Assembly: GCA_910589415.1 (NCBI GenBank)
Contig: OU342639.1
Coordinates: 27,102,268-27,166,267 of the forward strand
Source of the DNA: Malachius bipustulatus
Taxonomy: Eukaryota; Arthropoda; Insecta; Coleoptera; Melyridae
Length of the DNA stretch: 64,000 nucleotides
Reading direction: 5' to 3'
The notes under the pieces are model-generated. The model did not search any database. It was not told the origin of the DNA and saw nothing but the letters and a program-made list of their open reading frames with translations. The position numbers and the translations under genes are program-made. Positions within the stretch are counted from its first letter, which is position 1; each line of letters starts with the position of its first letter. Of this stretch, positions 23,400-34,943 are shown one piece after another.

Positions 23400-24640
23400 T
23401 TTTATCCCTCTCCTAGGACCCCAACCTAGTTGTAGTGTCGTAACAAAAGGTCTGCACAGGGGTTTTAACGATGCCGGATAACGTCCTAAGACCGTAAAAC
23501 AATTTTGTCGAGGTCATATCTCGCGAACAGAGGAATACGGCGGTCTAGGCTTTACCGCCTGGACAAAAAGGAGACAACCTTTAAAAACCTAAATCCTACG
23601 GCTGGAACGCAGGCTAAAAGGATGCGTGGCTGAATAGTAGATCAGTTTCTTCTGGATTCAACCTCGAAGAAGTGGCACACCTTCGAAAATAAATGCCTAC
23701 CATACGTATGGAGTTCTGCGTATGGTATTTCTTTAATAGCTCCATTACTCGTGAGAGCCACATGGACCAAGACACACCTAATTCAAAAAGGGAAGGCGAT
23801 TCTGGAAAGAAAAACCCACCGAAAAAACTCTCAGGAGCCGCTCGCAGGAAACTGAGAAAAGAGTAGAAACTACAAAACCAGGGGGAAACTGGAGAACTTA
23901 GAAAGCTAGGGTTGAAGGTGAACCCCAGTGTAACAAAAGCCGGGACCAGCAAGGAACCGGAACAACGTAAAACAAGGAGAACCTGCACCAAGGTTCTCAG
24001 GAGTGCAGCTTAGAGGGGACTCTCTTATGGCTTCCTGCGCTGACCGGGCCACAGAGGACTAGCTGGTGCGGATGGTCAGGGAAATGGAACCCTGGTCAGG
24101 AGCGAAACTCGGCACCAAGGGCCCAAGAGGAACCAGAAAAAAATCCAAAAAAGACTGGTAATTCAAAGCCCGGGATTAAAAACCAGAAACGTGGATCCTA
24201 GTGGACAGGAAACCTGACACAAAAAGCCAACAATTAATTTTTCTCATGCGAGAAAACCTATGGAAGAAAATAGAGCATTTTCAATGGATACCTTACCTAA
24301 ACCTAACTGGGGTGCTGTTCAAGTGACTAGGTGGGTAAAGGGAAGAGGGAGCAGAGAAGATGTAACTGAAAAAGCTGAGTAAACACCAGCTGAGATGGGA
24401 AATTGGACTTCCAACAGGACATTGCCCACTAATGAAACACCTCACAATAATAGGAGTGAAAAACAAGACAGATTGCCGGAGATGCGGGGAGGGGAAGAAA
24501 CCCCATACCACCTAATATGTGAATGCCTAGCACTAGAGGGAACTAGACTTCTAGTATTTGGGACCGAAATGGCAGAACTAAAAGAAATAGAACAAACACA
24601 AATAATGTTTTGACTGCTGTTAGGTCTCTGGTGTGTTGTG
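23400..24640 (+). pseudogene. Internally deleted R1-group LINE remnant
   Basis: The 3' part (about 24318-24613) encodes the tail of an R1/I-group LINE polymerase: LPTGHCPL, then a CCHC-like CRRCGE and PYHLICECLAL. It is broken by a frame change near 24485. Upstream, an ATG at 23762 starts a Lys/Arg-rich peptide (KKLSGAARRKLRKE) that stops at 23864 and stays open beyond the stop to 24011. It looks like the start of a LINE ORF. The GC-richer 23400-23760 would be the leader. Endonuclease and reverse transcriptase are missing, so most of the middle has been lost. The join between the two parts is inference; the C-terminal assignment is firm. Confidence 0.65.
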
Positions 24641-24760
24641 GTAGATCCACGTTTCATCCACGGTTATGAAACGGATCAAAAGCTTGTCCATATTGCGGTT
24701 AAACCACGCCAAACACAGTTGAGAGTCAAATTCAGTTGCATGCCATCAAGTAATGCTTCC
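24603..24760 (-). pseudogene. mariner-type transposase fragment
   Basis: On the minus strand a frame reads SQLCLAWFNRN, then ITVDETWIYHNTPET. This is the segment around the first catalytic aspartate (VDETW) of mariner transposases. A stop replaces the Lys after PET, but QQSKH, as in the family, follows. The rest of the transposase and the terminal repeats are not visible. It abuts the R1-type LINE remnant on one side and the gypsy remnant on the other. Confidence 0.75.
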
Positions 24761-24859
24761 CAGTAGTAGATGGCATCACTATGCGAATTATGGTCCTCAA
24801 GTTCTTTGAAAGTGATCACTGTACCCCTATGAACATTGTGCCCCGCTCCTCCTTCCTTG

Positions 24860-26270
24860 AACGATTCTGAGAGAAATTATAAAACAAAAATTGAGAAAGA
24901 TTTATAAGCGATAGTATGGACCGTAAAGTATTTTCGACCGTACTTATTTGGGCGTAAATTTAATTGTATTATCGATCATAAGCCTTTAGAATGGTTAATA
25001 TCTCATGAAGATCCTTTTTCAAAACTAATACGTTGGCGAATTAAATTATAAGATAACGACTATAAAGTAATTTCCAAAAGAGGCAAGTTAAATAAAAAAT
25101 AAAAATTCTGATGTCTTGTCACGTATACCTAGAATACGAATGAGACTCGTCCAGTTTCTGAAGAAATTGAATAGTTAATCCAAAATACTTCAAAAAATTC
25201 CAAAGAAGATCAATTCATTAGATCAGTCTGTACTAGGTGAAACAAACGATGAATCATCTAAGTTCGTAAACTTAGACGATGATCCGTTTTCACAACATCA
25301 CGACGACGACGACCTAGGCCATGATAGCCATGACAATGACCAAGACCATTGTTAGCAACCCATATCAGATTACCTAGTAATGTAGGTCAGAATCAGATAA
25401 TTATTCGTTCCGTTTACCATTCTCCTGCAAAACTTTTGAAATAAAATAATTAAATATAAATAATTATAATAAAATAATTTTGATGCTGATATCGTGAAAA
25501 TCGTTAAATAACACATTCGACCTGGAATCCAATATCATTTATATTTTGAAAATCCAGAAATGTATGAACCATATTTTCCGCAGTGATTCACCAACACTTT
25601 AAGTGGCCCTCACTAAAATTCGTAAAATGTAATACAAAATTAATCGATGTCACCAACAAAAACGACATTCCCGATATCATTGAAGTGTACCACGAAGGAA
25701 AAACCAATCATCGTGGCATAGATGAGACAACGGAAAGAATCAAAAGTAAATATCATTGGCCTTTATTAAAAGATATTATAAATGATTGTAATGTTTGTCA
25801 GCAAAACAAATATGAAAGAAACCCTGATACGAATGAAAATGAACGTTACACCCACAGCTTCGCAGTCTTTGAAATAGTACACCTTGATATATTCACCTTA
25901 GAACAGTTTTAGTTCCTTACAATAATTATAGATAGCTTTTCAAAATATGCCCAAGCTTAATATTTAACACCACCCTCAGGAACAGAGATAGTTGATAAAT
26001 TATTAAGATTCTTTTCTCACCATAGTGTGCCCACAAAAATTATCGTAGATAACGGAACAGGATTTAAAAATTCAGTTGTAGGTATTAGAGCTCTTGAAAT
26101 TGCATAAAGTAAATATTAATTTCTTCTCTCCTAACCTTCCTCAATCCAATTCCCCCATTGAGAGATTGAGAGATTCCATTCGACTCTCATAGAGCATGTC
26201 CGTTTGTTGAATACGAAAGGGCGACCTCTCTATTCCAGCAACCGTACTTAGAATAACGAGTTCTGTTTCC
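24860..26270 (+). pseudogene. gypsy (Ty3-type) pol remnant: RNase H, linker and integrase
   Basis: RNase H text is readable at 24862-25125 (AIVWTVKYFRPYLFGRKF, IDHKPLEWL). An acidic linker with an Asp run follows at about 25290-25350. Integrase runs from 25583 to about 26230. It has the HHCC finger (His pair in the EVYHEGKTNHRG region, CNVCQQNK) and the start of the catalytic core (HLDIFT; IIDSFSKYAQA; DNGTGFKN; SNSPIER). Stops and frameshifts are frequent, including 24902-24904 and 25910-25912 and a frame change near 26165. Reverse transcriptase, protease and gag are absent, and no LTR was recognised. Such elements integrate via their pol; this copy is dead. Confidence 0.88.
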
Positions 26271-27035
26271 GATTCCATAATCAGTAGATCCCGCGTAACA
26301 AGCGAATAGTAATCTAAAACGTGTGTAGACGTTTCTAGAAGCGCCATGCGTGAAGAAAAGATATCATTATGAGGAAGAAAGACGGAGCGTGACGCGCATT
26401 TCTGATAGGTCAATTAAAATCACCTGAGGGGAGAGGGAATGGTTATTTCCTGGAGATGACATAATGGAGACAGGACGCAGGAACAGCGACAGGATGGATG
26501 ATGAAGAAGGCTGAAGGAGAAGAACGAGAACCGCGAACGCGAAGACAAATTTCGATCCGGTCACCGGGCGAATTTCTCGAAAAAATAGAGATTTTACCTT
26601 TCCTCTTTAGGTACCTAACTACCGATTTACCTTTTATCTTACCTGCCCGTGCTTTATCTAATGAGCCCGAACTATATCTATAACGCTACATAGAAGAAAG
26701 CCTGCGTTCAATAAATGTGCGAGCTATAAAAATCGCGACCTCGGCCATTTTGACTTTCTTTATCTACACTTAAGAACTCTCCGGATTTTACGACGATAGC
26801 TACCACAAAGAGAAACGCTTCTTTAATTATATGACATAATAGACAGCTGCTGTTTTTAATAAAAATAACCGGTCGTGACCTAAATAAGTACCTATTTACC
26901 TATATGTACCTGAACTTTCGTTATTTAAATGGACACTAGAGATAAATAAATACAAGTGCCCGCTATAACACCACTTCCAATCTAGATTCCTGTCCCAAGC
27001 AAGCTTCCCAGCTCCAGAAAAAGTGATTCCAATCT
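26271..27035. other. Spacer between the integrase and env-like parts
   Basis: The first part may be decayed integrase C-terminus. From about 26400 the text is richer in G and purines and unlike gypsy coding sequence, so an insertion or rearrangement is possible. A minus-strand frame here begins with GTG, not ATG. Confidence 0.35.
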
Positions 27036-27545
27036 ATGAATCAGCTCAAGGCAGAAGGTAACATAATACGGACGTCGGTTTTGAAACAAACCCACACATT
27101 AATCCATTACTATGACTTGAACCCGATTATTAACGAAACCAAGAAATTAAAACAGAAATCAGAAGAAATAAGAAATTTAATCGACAAAAATGACGATTAC
27201 CTACTGGACACCACTAATGACCTTAAAATCTTACAATTTACTGAAGACAAACTAAACAACAAACTTAGAGAAATCGTTCCCCAGAGACTCAGAACTAAAA
27301 GAGTTCTAATCATTGAGGTCTTAGGATCAAGATTTAAATCTATAACAGGTAGGTAATTTAGATGCAAGTGATGGCGAAAGGTATGATCAATTGATTTAAA
27401 AATTACGGTAAAATCAGAACGATGTAGCAGCAAACGTCAAATTACATAGCTCTCTTTCTGCTAAGATAATTGAAGATTTCAATATTACAATTCAGAAAAT
27501 CACCCATAATGAGAAATTGCTAGAATCCAAAAAAGTTTATCTATT
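27036..27545 (+). pseudogene. env-like frame of an errantivirus-type gypsy element, degraded
   Basis: The 106-codon frame 27036-27356 and the text after it resemble the envelope-like protein of insect errantiviruses. Seen are a Lys/Glu-rich helical region (about residues 35-85), a furin-like RTKR site near residue 88, and a hydrophobic stretch after it. The frame stops at 27354-27356; similar text continues in broken form to about 27545. No membrane anchor or LTR was recognised downstream. Known errantivirus env proteins are F-type fusion glycoproteins. Here only fragments remain and no function is expected. Its position after integrase fits one decayed provirus with 24860-26270. Confidence 0.7.
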
Positions 27546-27788
27546 TCATGGCAAGCAATCACTCACAAAGGCATAATGTCCTGTATATTAAAGATATATT
27601 AAATCAAATAATAAATTTATTTACAGTATCGTTAATAAGAGAAAAAAATACACCATCATTGCTTTTTCACGTTATTCGGTATAAAAGAAATCAAGAAACC
27701 CAAAAATGTATCATATTTATCACAATAATATCTTTCGTTGAATGTTTTTTTGCGTTTTTGCTAATGACGCAACTGCACCTATGCCGTT

Positions 27789-28140
27789 GCTCTAAAATTG
27801 CATGACCTTGAACTATGAAAAAATTCGTCTGGGGCCCTGTTTCCGAAACGCCTAAGCCCCCGAACCCCCGCTGTCAGACCGGATTTCAAAAATGTCTGGA
27901 TTTAGCAGCTCTTTATAGTATAGCTGCCGTTAGCCATCTTTTTCTCCTGATAAGTGAAGTGTTTATACACTGTAAAATTGCTTGACCTTGGACTGTCAAC
28001 AATTTTCGACAACCTGGGTATCCCGAACCCCACCCTCACCCCATTAACTTATAAGTCAGCCGCCCCATTCTTGATAAGGGGGTCCTGCCGCGCTGTCTCT
28101 AGCGAATGGCCTCCAAAGGATCCAGCCGGGCCTGACAAAT
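27789..28140 (+). repeat. Diverged direct repeat, two units about 185 bases apart
   Basis: TAAAATTGCATGACCTTGAAC at 27793 and TAAAATTGCTTGACCTTGGAC at 27975 start two similar C-rich segments (both with CGAACCCC). It could be part of the element's 3' region. No coding potential. Confidence 0.5.
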
Positions 28141-29695
28141 ATTTTATAAATTAATAATTCTTTAATACTCATTATATAGGTACTTTAAAATTAGAGCACC
28201 TACCTAACCTATGTCAAAAATCAAAATTTATCCCGAAGCAGAGTCAGGGAGGAATTTATTCTTCATCGCTGAAGAAGATAAAAATCATGAAGAAGATTAC
28301 TAAGACAATACTTCCAAAACATTCAGGTAAACCGCATACAAAGCTACTCGGCAATTTCTGGTTTTAACTTACCGATGATAGATTTACTGGTAAAGACGTA
28401 AAAAAAATCAAAATTTTACTATTTCCGTATTGAAAATTTTTTACTATTTCCGCACTTATTTACACCCTATACCTATAATATGTAATTGATTTTTATATTT
28501 TGAACAAAAATTTCAAGAAGTGTGCGAGCTGAGCGGTTATTAGCTAAAATCAGGTTTGAAAATAACATATCAGCAAAGACTAATGAGACAAATTCCAGGA
28601 ATACGAGAAATAAAACATTGAGTGTTTGGTTTCATATCATCTTCATAAATTTAATTTTTACTTCAGCTCACATCATCGGACCCGACATAGACAACAAATA
28701 TTATATGAGACAGCAATGCCAGACAGTCTAAGCTTATTGACAAAAATTTGCTGATACATCACTTCGAAACAAAGACGGATCGATTTACGTTTTAATGAGG
28801 TACCTAAATTACCACTTTCAACGTCTGCTATTATAATACACATACAATAAATTTTATAAATAATTGCGTCAACATCCTTACAATTTAAAATGAAATAATT
28901 CATATGAAATATACCTATATGATATCAAATGTCTATCGCGGCATTATTATAATATAAGTCAATATTTTTACAATCGTGGGTGGAGAAATTTTTCAAGGTT
29001 AAATTGTGTACAGAGTGTTTTTAAAGTTGATACTTTATTTTTAACTGTGTATAGATTGGAATAAAGTAAACAACTTTGATTGAATAACTTTACATTTAAG
29101 TCAAAAATAAACGAGATACATGGTGCTGAATTTTTTTCTTAAAGTTTTCACCGCATTACTTTCTCAATATTTTAATTTTATACCAAGAGGTTATTTATAA
29201 TAATTTAGACAACGCAAAATGAAGAAAAACACGGGTGAAACAATTCATCAGTGGCGTAAATACAGGGTATATATGACCCTTTTTCACTCAACAACTTCTA
29301 CGCCCGTGAACTTACAAGACCTTTCTTATCAGCGTTGAATTACCTGGAGATTTCTTACAAAAAAAAGTTACCTATGAATATTCGAAATTTCCCATAGGTT
29401 TTAAGTAAATTGAGTCTAAACTTCTTCACACCATTAATATAGCTATTCAAAATCGCAGGTTATTAATTTATTATTTAATAAATTAATAACTTTATAGTTA
29501 TACTATTATCATAATAATGAGCTTATTTTTCCCGTATGATTAAGTTTAGACTTAATTAAACTTCAAGGCCTTCAAGCCTTCAAGAAACTTCAATGATGTA
29601 GGTAGATGAAATGCTTATACAGCTGATAAAAAATTTGAAAAAATCTGAGATTTCTCTACGCGTCACCAAATAAAAAAAACAAAGAAAGTAGAAAT
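28141..29695. other. AT-rich DNA without a recognised gene
   Basis: Only short anonymous frames. ATACAGGGTATATATGACCC near 29262 resembles an isolated element end. Confidence 0.4.
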
Positions 29696-29977
29696 GTTTC
29701 TATACCATAGGATAGTATGTACATAAAAAGGTTAAACAGGGACACGGAAGCCGTTTTTCTCCATCTTGTTCCGTTTTCGTTGTACATTGAACTTCAAAAA
29801 AGGCGATTTTCACTTGTTTATAACTCACAAACTTATTCTGAATATAAACACCAACTGTAAAAACTAATCTTATATTTTGTCTTCTCAGACAATCGAAAAG
29901 TGCAATAACATAGGAGCATTCCATTAAAAAAAAAACATAACTTTGATATGCCACTGTCATATGGGACACTCTGTATA
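29696..29977. mobile_element. Half of a fold-back element (right arm only)
   Basis: The text around ACCATAGGATAGTATG, AAGCCGTTTTTCTCCATCTTG and TTTTCACTTGTTTATAACTC matches the arms of 17786-18663 and 57465-58315. The end ACACTCTGTATA at 29977 is a CAGGGTG-type terminus. The partner arm is missing. Confidence 0.7.
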
Positions 29978-30059
29978 ATCCAAAATAATTTTAGATTATG
30001 GCCATTGTGTATTTGAATTTGCAATTTTTTTTAATCCATCGCGTTTGGCCCACAGAGAC

Positions 30060-30500
30060 CGCTTCGAATGAGCTGGGACATATATGCCACCTCTGTGGAG
30101 GGTTGAAAATTGATTTCTTAGAAATAAATAATTTGTTGATGTCTGGAGTAGGTGATTTTTTAATATAGGTGATCGACAACCAGGGCTGTAATAAAACACT
30201 CGGGAGCTGTTACAACCCCTCAAAGGGGAGAAAAATTGATTTTCTGTTATTATCTGAAAAAGGAAAAAATTAAAATATACGCGATTTTTCGAGAATAACA
30301 GAAAATCAATTTTTCTCCCCCTTCAGATGTTGTAATAACCCGTAACCCGCCCCCTTGTTGTCGATTTCGTTCCTTAAAAAAATCACCTTCTTCTCCAGGC
30401 CTACAGAAATTATTTTCTCGAAAACACCAATTTTATACCCCCTATAAAGGTGGAGAATCAAAAATCGGGAGCATTTGGGGTAATCTTCCTCGAGTAACTT
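30060..30500. mobile_element. Short fold-back element, about 440 bases
   Basis: The arms 30060-30256 and 30287-30500 are inverted copies, with the best-paired part GAAAATCAATTTTTCTCCCC and its inverse. The loop is about 30 bases. No CAGGGTG end is seen. The overlapping minus-strand frames are by-products. Confidence 0.75.
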
Positions 30501-30831
30501 GACGAGGGAGTGACAACCAGACAGAAAACGGAGCCGGAGAAGTTGATTTAAAAGTGGTTTTTCGCAGCCAAATTTAAAGAATTGTCGGCATAAAAACTTT
30601 CATTTGACCCGGGATGTGGCTTCAACGACCAACTGGATATAAAAAAAAAAATTATTTTTCCAGTTTTTTGAAGATATCTCGGGAACCGTTTGAGATACAG
30701 AACTCAGTTTCTGTAGAATCTCCACCACAGGCGTGTGAAAAAAATTTAGTTAGCATTAAAAAAGTAGCTAATATCAATGATATGATATGTACAAAAGCTC
30801 AACTCTAAGCTCTGTACCCCAAACGGTGCTA

Positions 30832-30965
30832 GCATGTACCTTCGCCAGGAATTCTTACATTAGGGTATAAGTTGTTGGGTAAGCCTCCAATCAGTTGGTG
30901 GTGATAATTTTCGTTCAACCACTGCGTATAAGTTTAAAATAAACATCTTGAAGAATATGGTGAAG
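30832..30965 (-). pseudogene. Tc1/mariner-like transposase scrap (unit A copy)
   Basis: Diverged copy of the fragment at 37527-37730. It has lost about 55 bases covering the LDGAPPHY segment and retains the following Trp-Leu and HHQLIG text. Confidence 0.6.
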
Positions 30966-31330
30966 CGAATGGTAAAATATGCTCTTTTATTATTAAGAAA
31001 AATTATTAATATTTTTACGACCAAGAACGATTAACAATTGCCTATTTCTCATGACGACTTAGGTAAACCTACAAAAAATATTTTATTTATTTGCAATAAT
31101 GAAAAAGATCTTTCTAAAATAAGAAATCTTGATTTTTCAGTCGTTTTCAGCATGTTTCAGCAACGGCTGAAGTTGTTCTAAATTTGAGTTCAGATTCTTA
31201 ATGAGCATAAAACTGTTCGGGTAATTTTTCCTTAAATTAGAGAGATAAAAAAACCGATCTGTATAAATCTAATAATAAAAATTGACTAATTAGTATCCAT
31301 ATAATTATAATTAATGCCTTAAATCGTATG

Positions 31331-31640
31331 CTATAATCGTAATTGATCCCGGGCACTTGTGCCGTGGTCCATGGAAACTTTCTCCGAACAGACATCATCG
31401 GCGGTTATGTCTACACTATGATAACTGACTTGACAATTGGGAGGTGGAGGAGAACTATTTATAGGGTGATGGTCTGGTGATATCACACCCCCTCCACTAG
31501 CTATCTCCACCGTAGAGCAAACAGTCTCGGCGAACCGATTGCGAAAGATAACTAAACGATCCACGAACTGTGTGACCACCCCTGGTTCGCTAAAGTGCGA
31601 GTCTCTGCGAACCACGCACCAGTTCCGTGGTTATTCCTTT
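31331..31640 (-). other. GC-rich block with TATAAATAG and TCAGT, possibly an LTR or promoter
   Basis: Found only in unit A. On the minus strand it has CCTATAAATAGT and, about 37 bases later, a TCAGT initiator-like motif, an arrangement typical of insect promoters and LTRs. A 94-codon minus frame runs through it but starts with GTG and has no known domain. A 22-base perfect palindrome around GATCCATAAA lies just outside (about 31660-31686). Nature uncertain. Confidence 0.35.
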
Positions 31641-31959
31641 TAAGTATAAAGGCCCAGTTTATTATGATCCATAAAAGTTTATGGATCAGAGTTATTGTAT
31701 AATTTTCTCTTGAACAGGTTTGCCCGCTTTTTTGCCTAGAGTTTTTTTGCCAGTAGGTCTCAAGAGCTGGGCTGTCCTAGGTCTGCATGGTCGGTTTCTT
31801 GGAGTAGGGAAGGTTTTTATTGTGGTATTATCAACCCTGATGGTGTGTTACTCCGGAGTTGTTCACAGAAGTGACGTAGGTACCCTCAGGGTCGTTCCGC
31901 ACATATATCATTTTACGGTTTGACCATGCTTCACCAGCGTCACCAGTGTCAAAAAGAAA

Positions 31960-32420
31960 AAAAAAATCAGTTTTTTGAAGACACCTCGGGAACAGTTTGA
32001 GATACAGAACTCAGCTTTGGTACATGTTTCATCATTAATATTAGCTACCTTTTAAACATAAATTCAGTGTTTTTCATGAGCCATTTGGGGAGATCTTAGG
32101 AAATGAGAGAAGTTTTTGGCTCTTCATTTTCCGACACATCGTAAATGATCCTTTCTGTCGAAAATGGCTCACGTTAGCAATTACTATTAAGAGTACCTTT
32201 TTGGTGTAGAAAATATTGGCGGTTAAACTTACGCTTGTATAATGTCAATTTGCCCGGTGTCGTAGATATTAGGGGCAAAATAACAACTTCGCAACCTTAA
32301 AATCTCCGCCACTGGCATATGGAAAAAATTAGTTGATATTAAACAAGTAGCTAAAAGCATTAATAAGATCTGAGCAATGTTTCTTATACGGTTCCCTAGA
32401 TTTTTTCAAAAAATTGAAAA
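31960..32420. mobile_element. Decayed fold-back element (unit A copy)
   Basis: CAGTTTTTTGAAGACACCTC at about 31970 and the inverse text near 32395-32415 mark the arms, and TAGCTAC motifs sit further in. The copy in unit B is at about 39560-40040. Similar arms occur at 58440-58520 and 59150-59240. Confidence 0.6.
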
Positions 32421-32778
32421 AATAATCTTTTTCTGATACCCTGTACCTATATCGAAAACGGTCTATTTGCGGACTCACAATGATGGTAAATTTTTTGTTC
32501 ATTTTGACTATTGTTTTAAGTTTTAAAGGCTTCAAATGTTTTACCAATATTAAAGATATACCCTGTATAAGTAGGCATTTCCAGTTACTAGCTGCATTTT
32601 CTCAATATCACCTTGGAGACTTCGACGACGATAATAATAATAACATTAATAAATAAAAGCGAACATTTAACCCAGACTGTATTCTTATGAAAGCTTAATG
32701 ATCCAGATTTTGTGCATATAGCAGATAGACATAACTAAAAGTATCAATTACAAAAATGATCAACAATGATAAGACACG

Positions 32779-32785
32779 TATATAG
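32779..32785 (+). promoter_or_regulatory. TATA-like box upstream of microprotein gene A
   Basis: TATATAG lies about 100 bases before the start codon at 32880. Unit B has TATAATATTATAG at the same place (40415-40427). Conservation and position make it a candidate core promoter; the start site is not visible. Confidence 0.4.
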
Positions 32786-32879
32786 ACCATCATTTTGCCC
32801 CACCTATTCTCTGTGCGCTTCATTCCAGTTTGAAACTTTCAGGAGCAAGACGTGTTGTTAAAAAGATCTACTCGTTAAA

Positions 32880-33293
32880 ATGTATCCTCAAGTAAGTACC
32901 TAATCACATTACTCCTTAAAAGAAGTTACTTATTTAATTTTTTTTTTTATTTTTGAGATATTAGATGAGATGGTAATCTCATATGAGAGTATGTAATCTT
33001 ATTTTTTTAATTTACGAAAAGAATGAAATGAGTTTTAGAATTTTTTTTTTGTAATCATACATTTTAATTATTTCGTTTCTTTTTCACTTTAGTTTAGATA
33101 CCAACCCTCTCTCGCTTCAGAGTTGGAGATGGCGCTCTTACTCGGAGGTATTCTGACAGTGGTAATCGTAATTCTCGCAATAATACTGTACTACCTTGTG
33201 GGCCCTGGTAACTGCCGATGCTGCAAATCTTGCAAGGATGGCGCTCCAGAACTTCATCAAGTTCATTACACCCCAGCAGCCCAAAATGAATAA
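32880..33293 (+). CDS. Two-exon membrane microprotein A, 70 residues
   Basis: Exon 1 is 32880-32891 (ATG plus three codons, then GTAAGT). Exon 2 is 33093-33293 (after a pyrimidine tract and CTTTAG), with a phase-0 junction. The 70-residue product has a short polar N-terminus (MYPQFRYQPSLASELE) and one membrane segment at about 18-40 (LLLGGILTVVIVILAIIL). A Cys cluster, CRCCKSCKDG, follows at 45-54, then a short polar tail. There is no cleaved signal peptide. Basic residues after the membrane segment suggest the C-terminus is cytosolic; the cysteines there could be lipidated or bind metal (inference). An internal Met at residue 17 (33129) gives a 54-residue alternative. The paralogue at 40518 differs in coding parts only by in-frame indels and few substitutions. 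A membrane segment followed by C-x-C recalls Stannin/Hemotin-type small proteins, but homology is not shown. Confidence 0.82.
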
Positions 33294-34189
33294 TTGCTTT
33301 TGGTGGCCTAGAATTTGTGGAAGAAAATATATTGATTGAGTGAGTACCTACCTATAAATTTTTGGAAATTTATTCGTCAATAAATTTTATTAGGCACATA
33401 TAATTTTTCAATTTGGACAGTTGCAGACTCGGTTAAATTAGACAAAAGTTACGGTTTTTATCAGAAAGTTAAATTTAAACTTTAGATTTCAAAAAGACAA
33501 AATGATAGATCACGGAATATTTGAAAAAGTATAAGATTTGAGATAAGTATTTTTCAATATTTTTGTTTTATTATAATCTTTGTCTATCTTAATAAAGTCT
33601 GTAGTTGTCCAAATGACACATTCATGCATTCATTAGTTTTATGTCACTACACTTTGGGTCTTTTCCTAGGCTATTCTATGAGTAAAAATTTATGTTATAA
33701 AAAAATGTGCCAATTTTATATGTTTTGGAGACACGCTGTATCAAATTTTTGACAAATTATTATATTTTCAAAATAAATTTTTGTTTCAAATCTAATGTTT
33801 ATAAGGTAAACCATTATTTTTTTATTTTACTATAGTCATTCGTGCAAAATAGTCAGGGAGTATTTTTTGTAAAAAAAAAAATGGTCACTGCTTTTCCTTA
33901 TAAGTACTAGGTAGGTAGGTACCTAATAAGAATTATTTTTTAATCCTCATCTATTTCTCTGCAAATATTGCTTCTGGAATTTTTTTCATGTAAGGCAAAA
34001 TTCCTTTTCTTCATGGCCAGTTATTGGCCATGCCGATTGACCATAAAATATTATTTGATACCGTATTTTATACCTACATATGTAAATGTCTAGGTTTTTT
34101 TTGAACGCTATTGAGAAACTAAAAAAAATGTTATTAATATTTTAAAATTAACATAAATATTGTGAAAAATTTAATGAACAGATTTTTTT
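33294..34189. other. 3' flank of microprotein gene A, no further gene
   Basis: AT-rich and aligned with 40915-41800 of unit B. A short TAGGTAGGTAGGTACC run lies at about 33907. Confidence 0.5.
33591..33596 (+). terminator. Poly(A) signal candidate for microprotein gene A
   Basis: AATAAA in the context CTTAATAAAGTCTGTAG, conserved in unit B (41203-41208). A nearer AATAAA at 33379-33384 is lost in unit B, so the conserved one is the better candidate. Confidence 0.5.
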
Positions 34190-34640
34190 AAAACTAGAAC
34201 ATTGAGATTTTTTCGATCATGTCAGATCTGAATTTTTGTTCGTTTTATGGCAAAGTCTTAAGACAAATTTCGGTCAGCTCAAAAATTCGAATTTTTTTTC
34301 AAACCTTATCAAACAAAAGAAACCTAAAAACAAAAACAAATCGAGCTGACCGGATTTTAAAAAAATGTAATTTGCGACCGGACCTCGCAAAAAGCTCGAG
34401 CTGACCGGATTTTTCGAAAATCAAATTTACGAGCTGGCCGGACTTCATCAAACCTGAACTTGCAAATAAAAATTTTTGAGCCAATCGGATCTTTCAACAA
34501 TAATCTTGCTGGATATAAGAAGAACAATATTTTATTTAGAAACAGTTGAAGTATACTTATAAAAGACTATAAAAAATCGAGCTGCCCGGATTTTACAATA
34601 AAATTATTTAGAACTAACTAGATTTTGCAAAAATCGATTT
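34190..34640 (+). repeat. Degenerate minisatellite GAGCTGACCGGATTT
   Basis: Six or so diverged units of about 40-50 bases, each with GAGCTGNCCGGATTTT followed by an A-rich part (for example 34340, 34398, 34430, 34578). Unit B lacks about 270 bases of the array (41815-41850), which fits loss between repeats. The frames on both strands are repeat by-products. Confidence 0.75.
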
Positions 34641-34943
34641 TTGGAGCTGGGTGGACCTTGTCCTGATTCACAAGCCGCCTCTGGATTGAATGAGATCTGT
34701 AATTTTATGAAAGTGTTGTCATTTTATGCAAGTCCGAAAAATTAAAATTCAACATGGCGTCCCTAAAAATATAAAGTTGGCAGCTGCATCTCCAAAACGA
34801 AACAAGTAAATAAAAACTAATAACACTAAATACAAAAACTAGTTACTACTCAAAATAAAAACTACTCAAAAATCAATTTCCTGAAAAATATAAAAAAACA
34901 AAAGAGTTATGACCAAAAACTAAAACTCGACACTGTACCACTC

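Noticed and set aside
26367..26564. Minus-strand frame that looks like a signal peptide
   Set aside because: The first codon is GTG, no upstream in-frame ATG fits, and another frame is open over the same bases. Composition is purine-skewed rather than coding-like.
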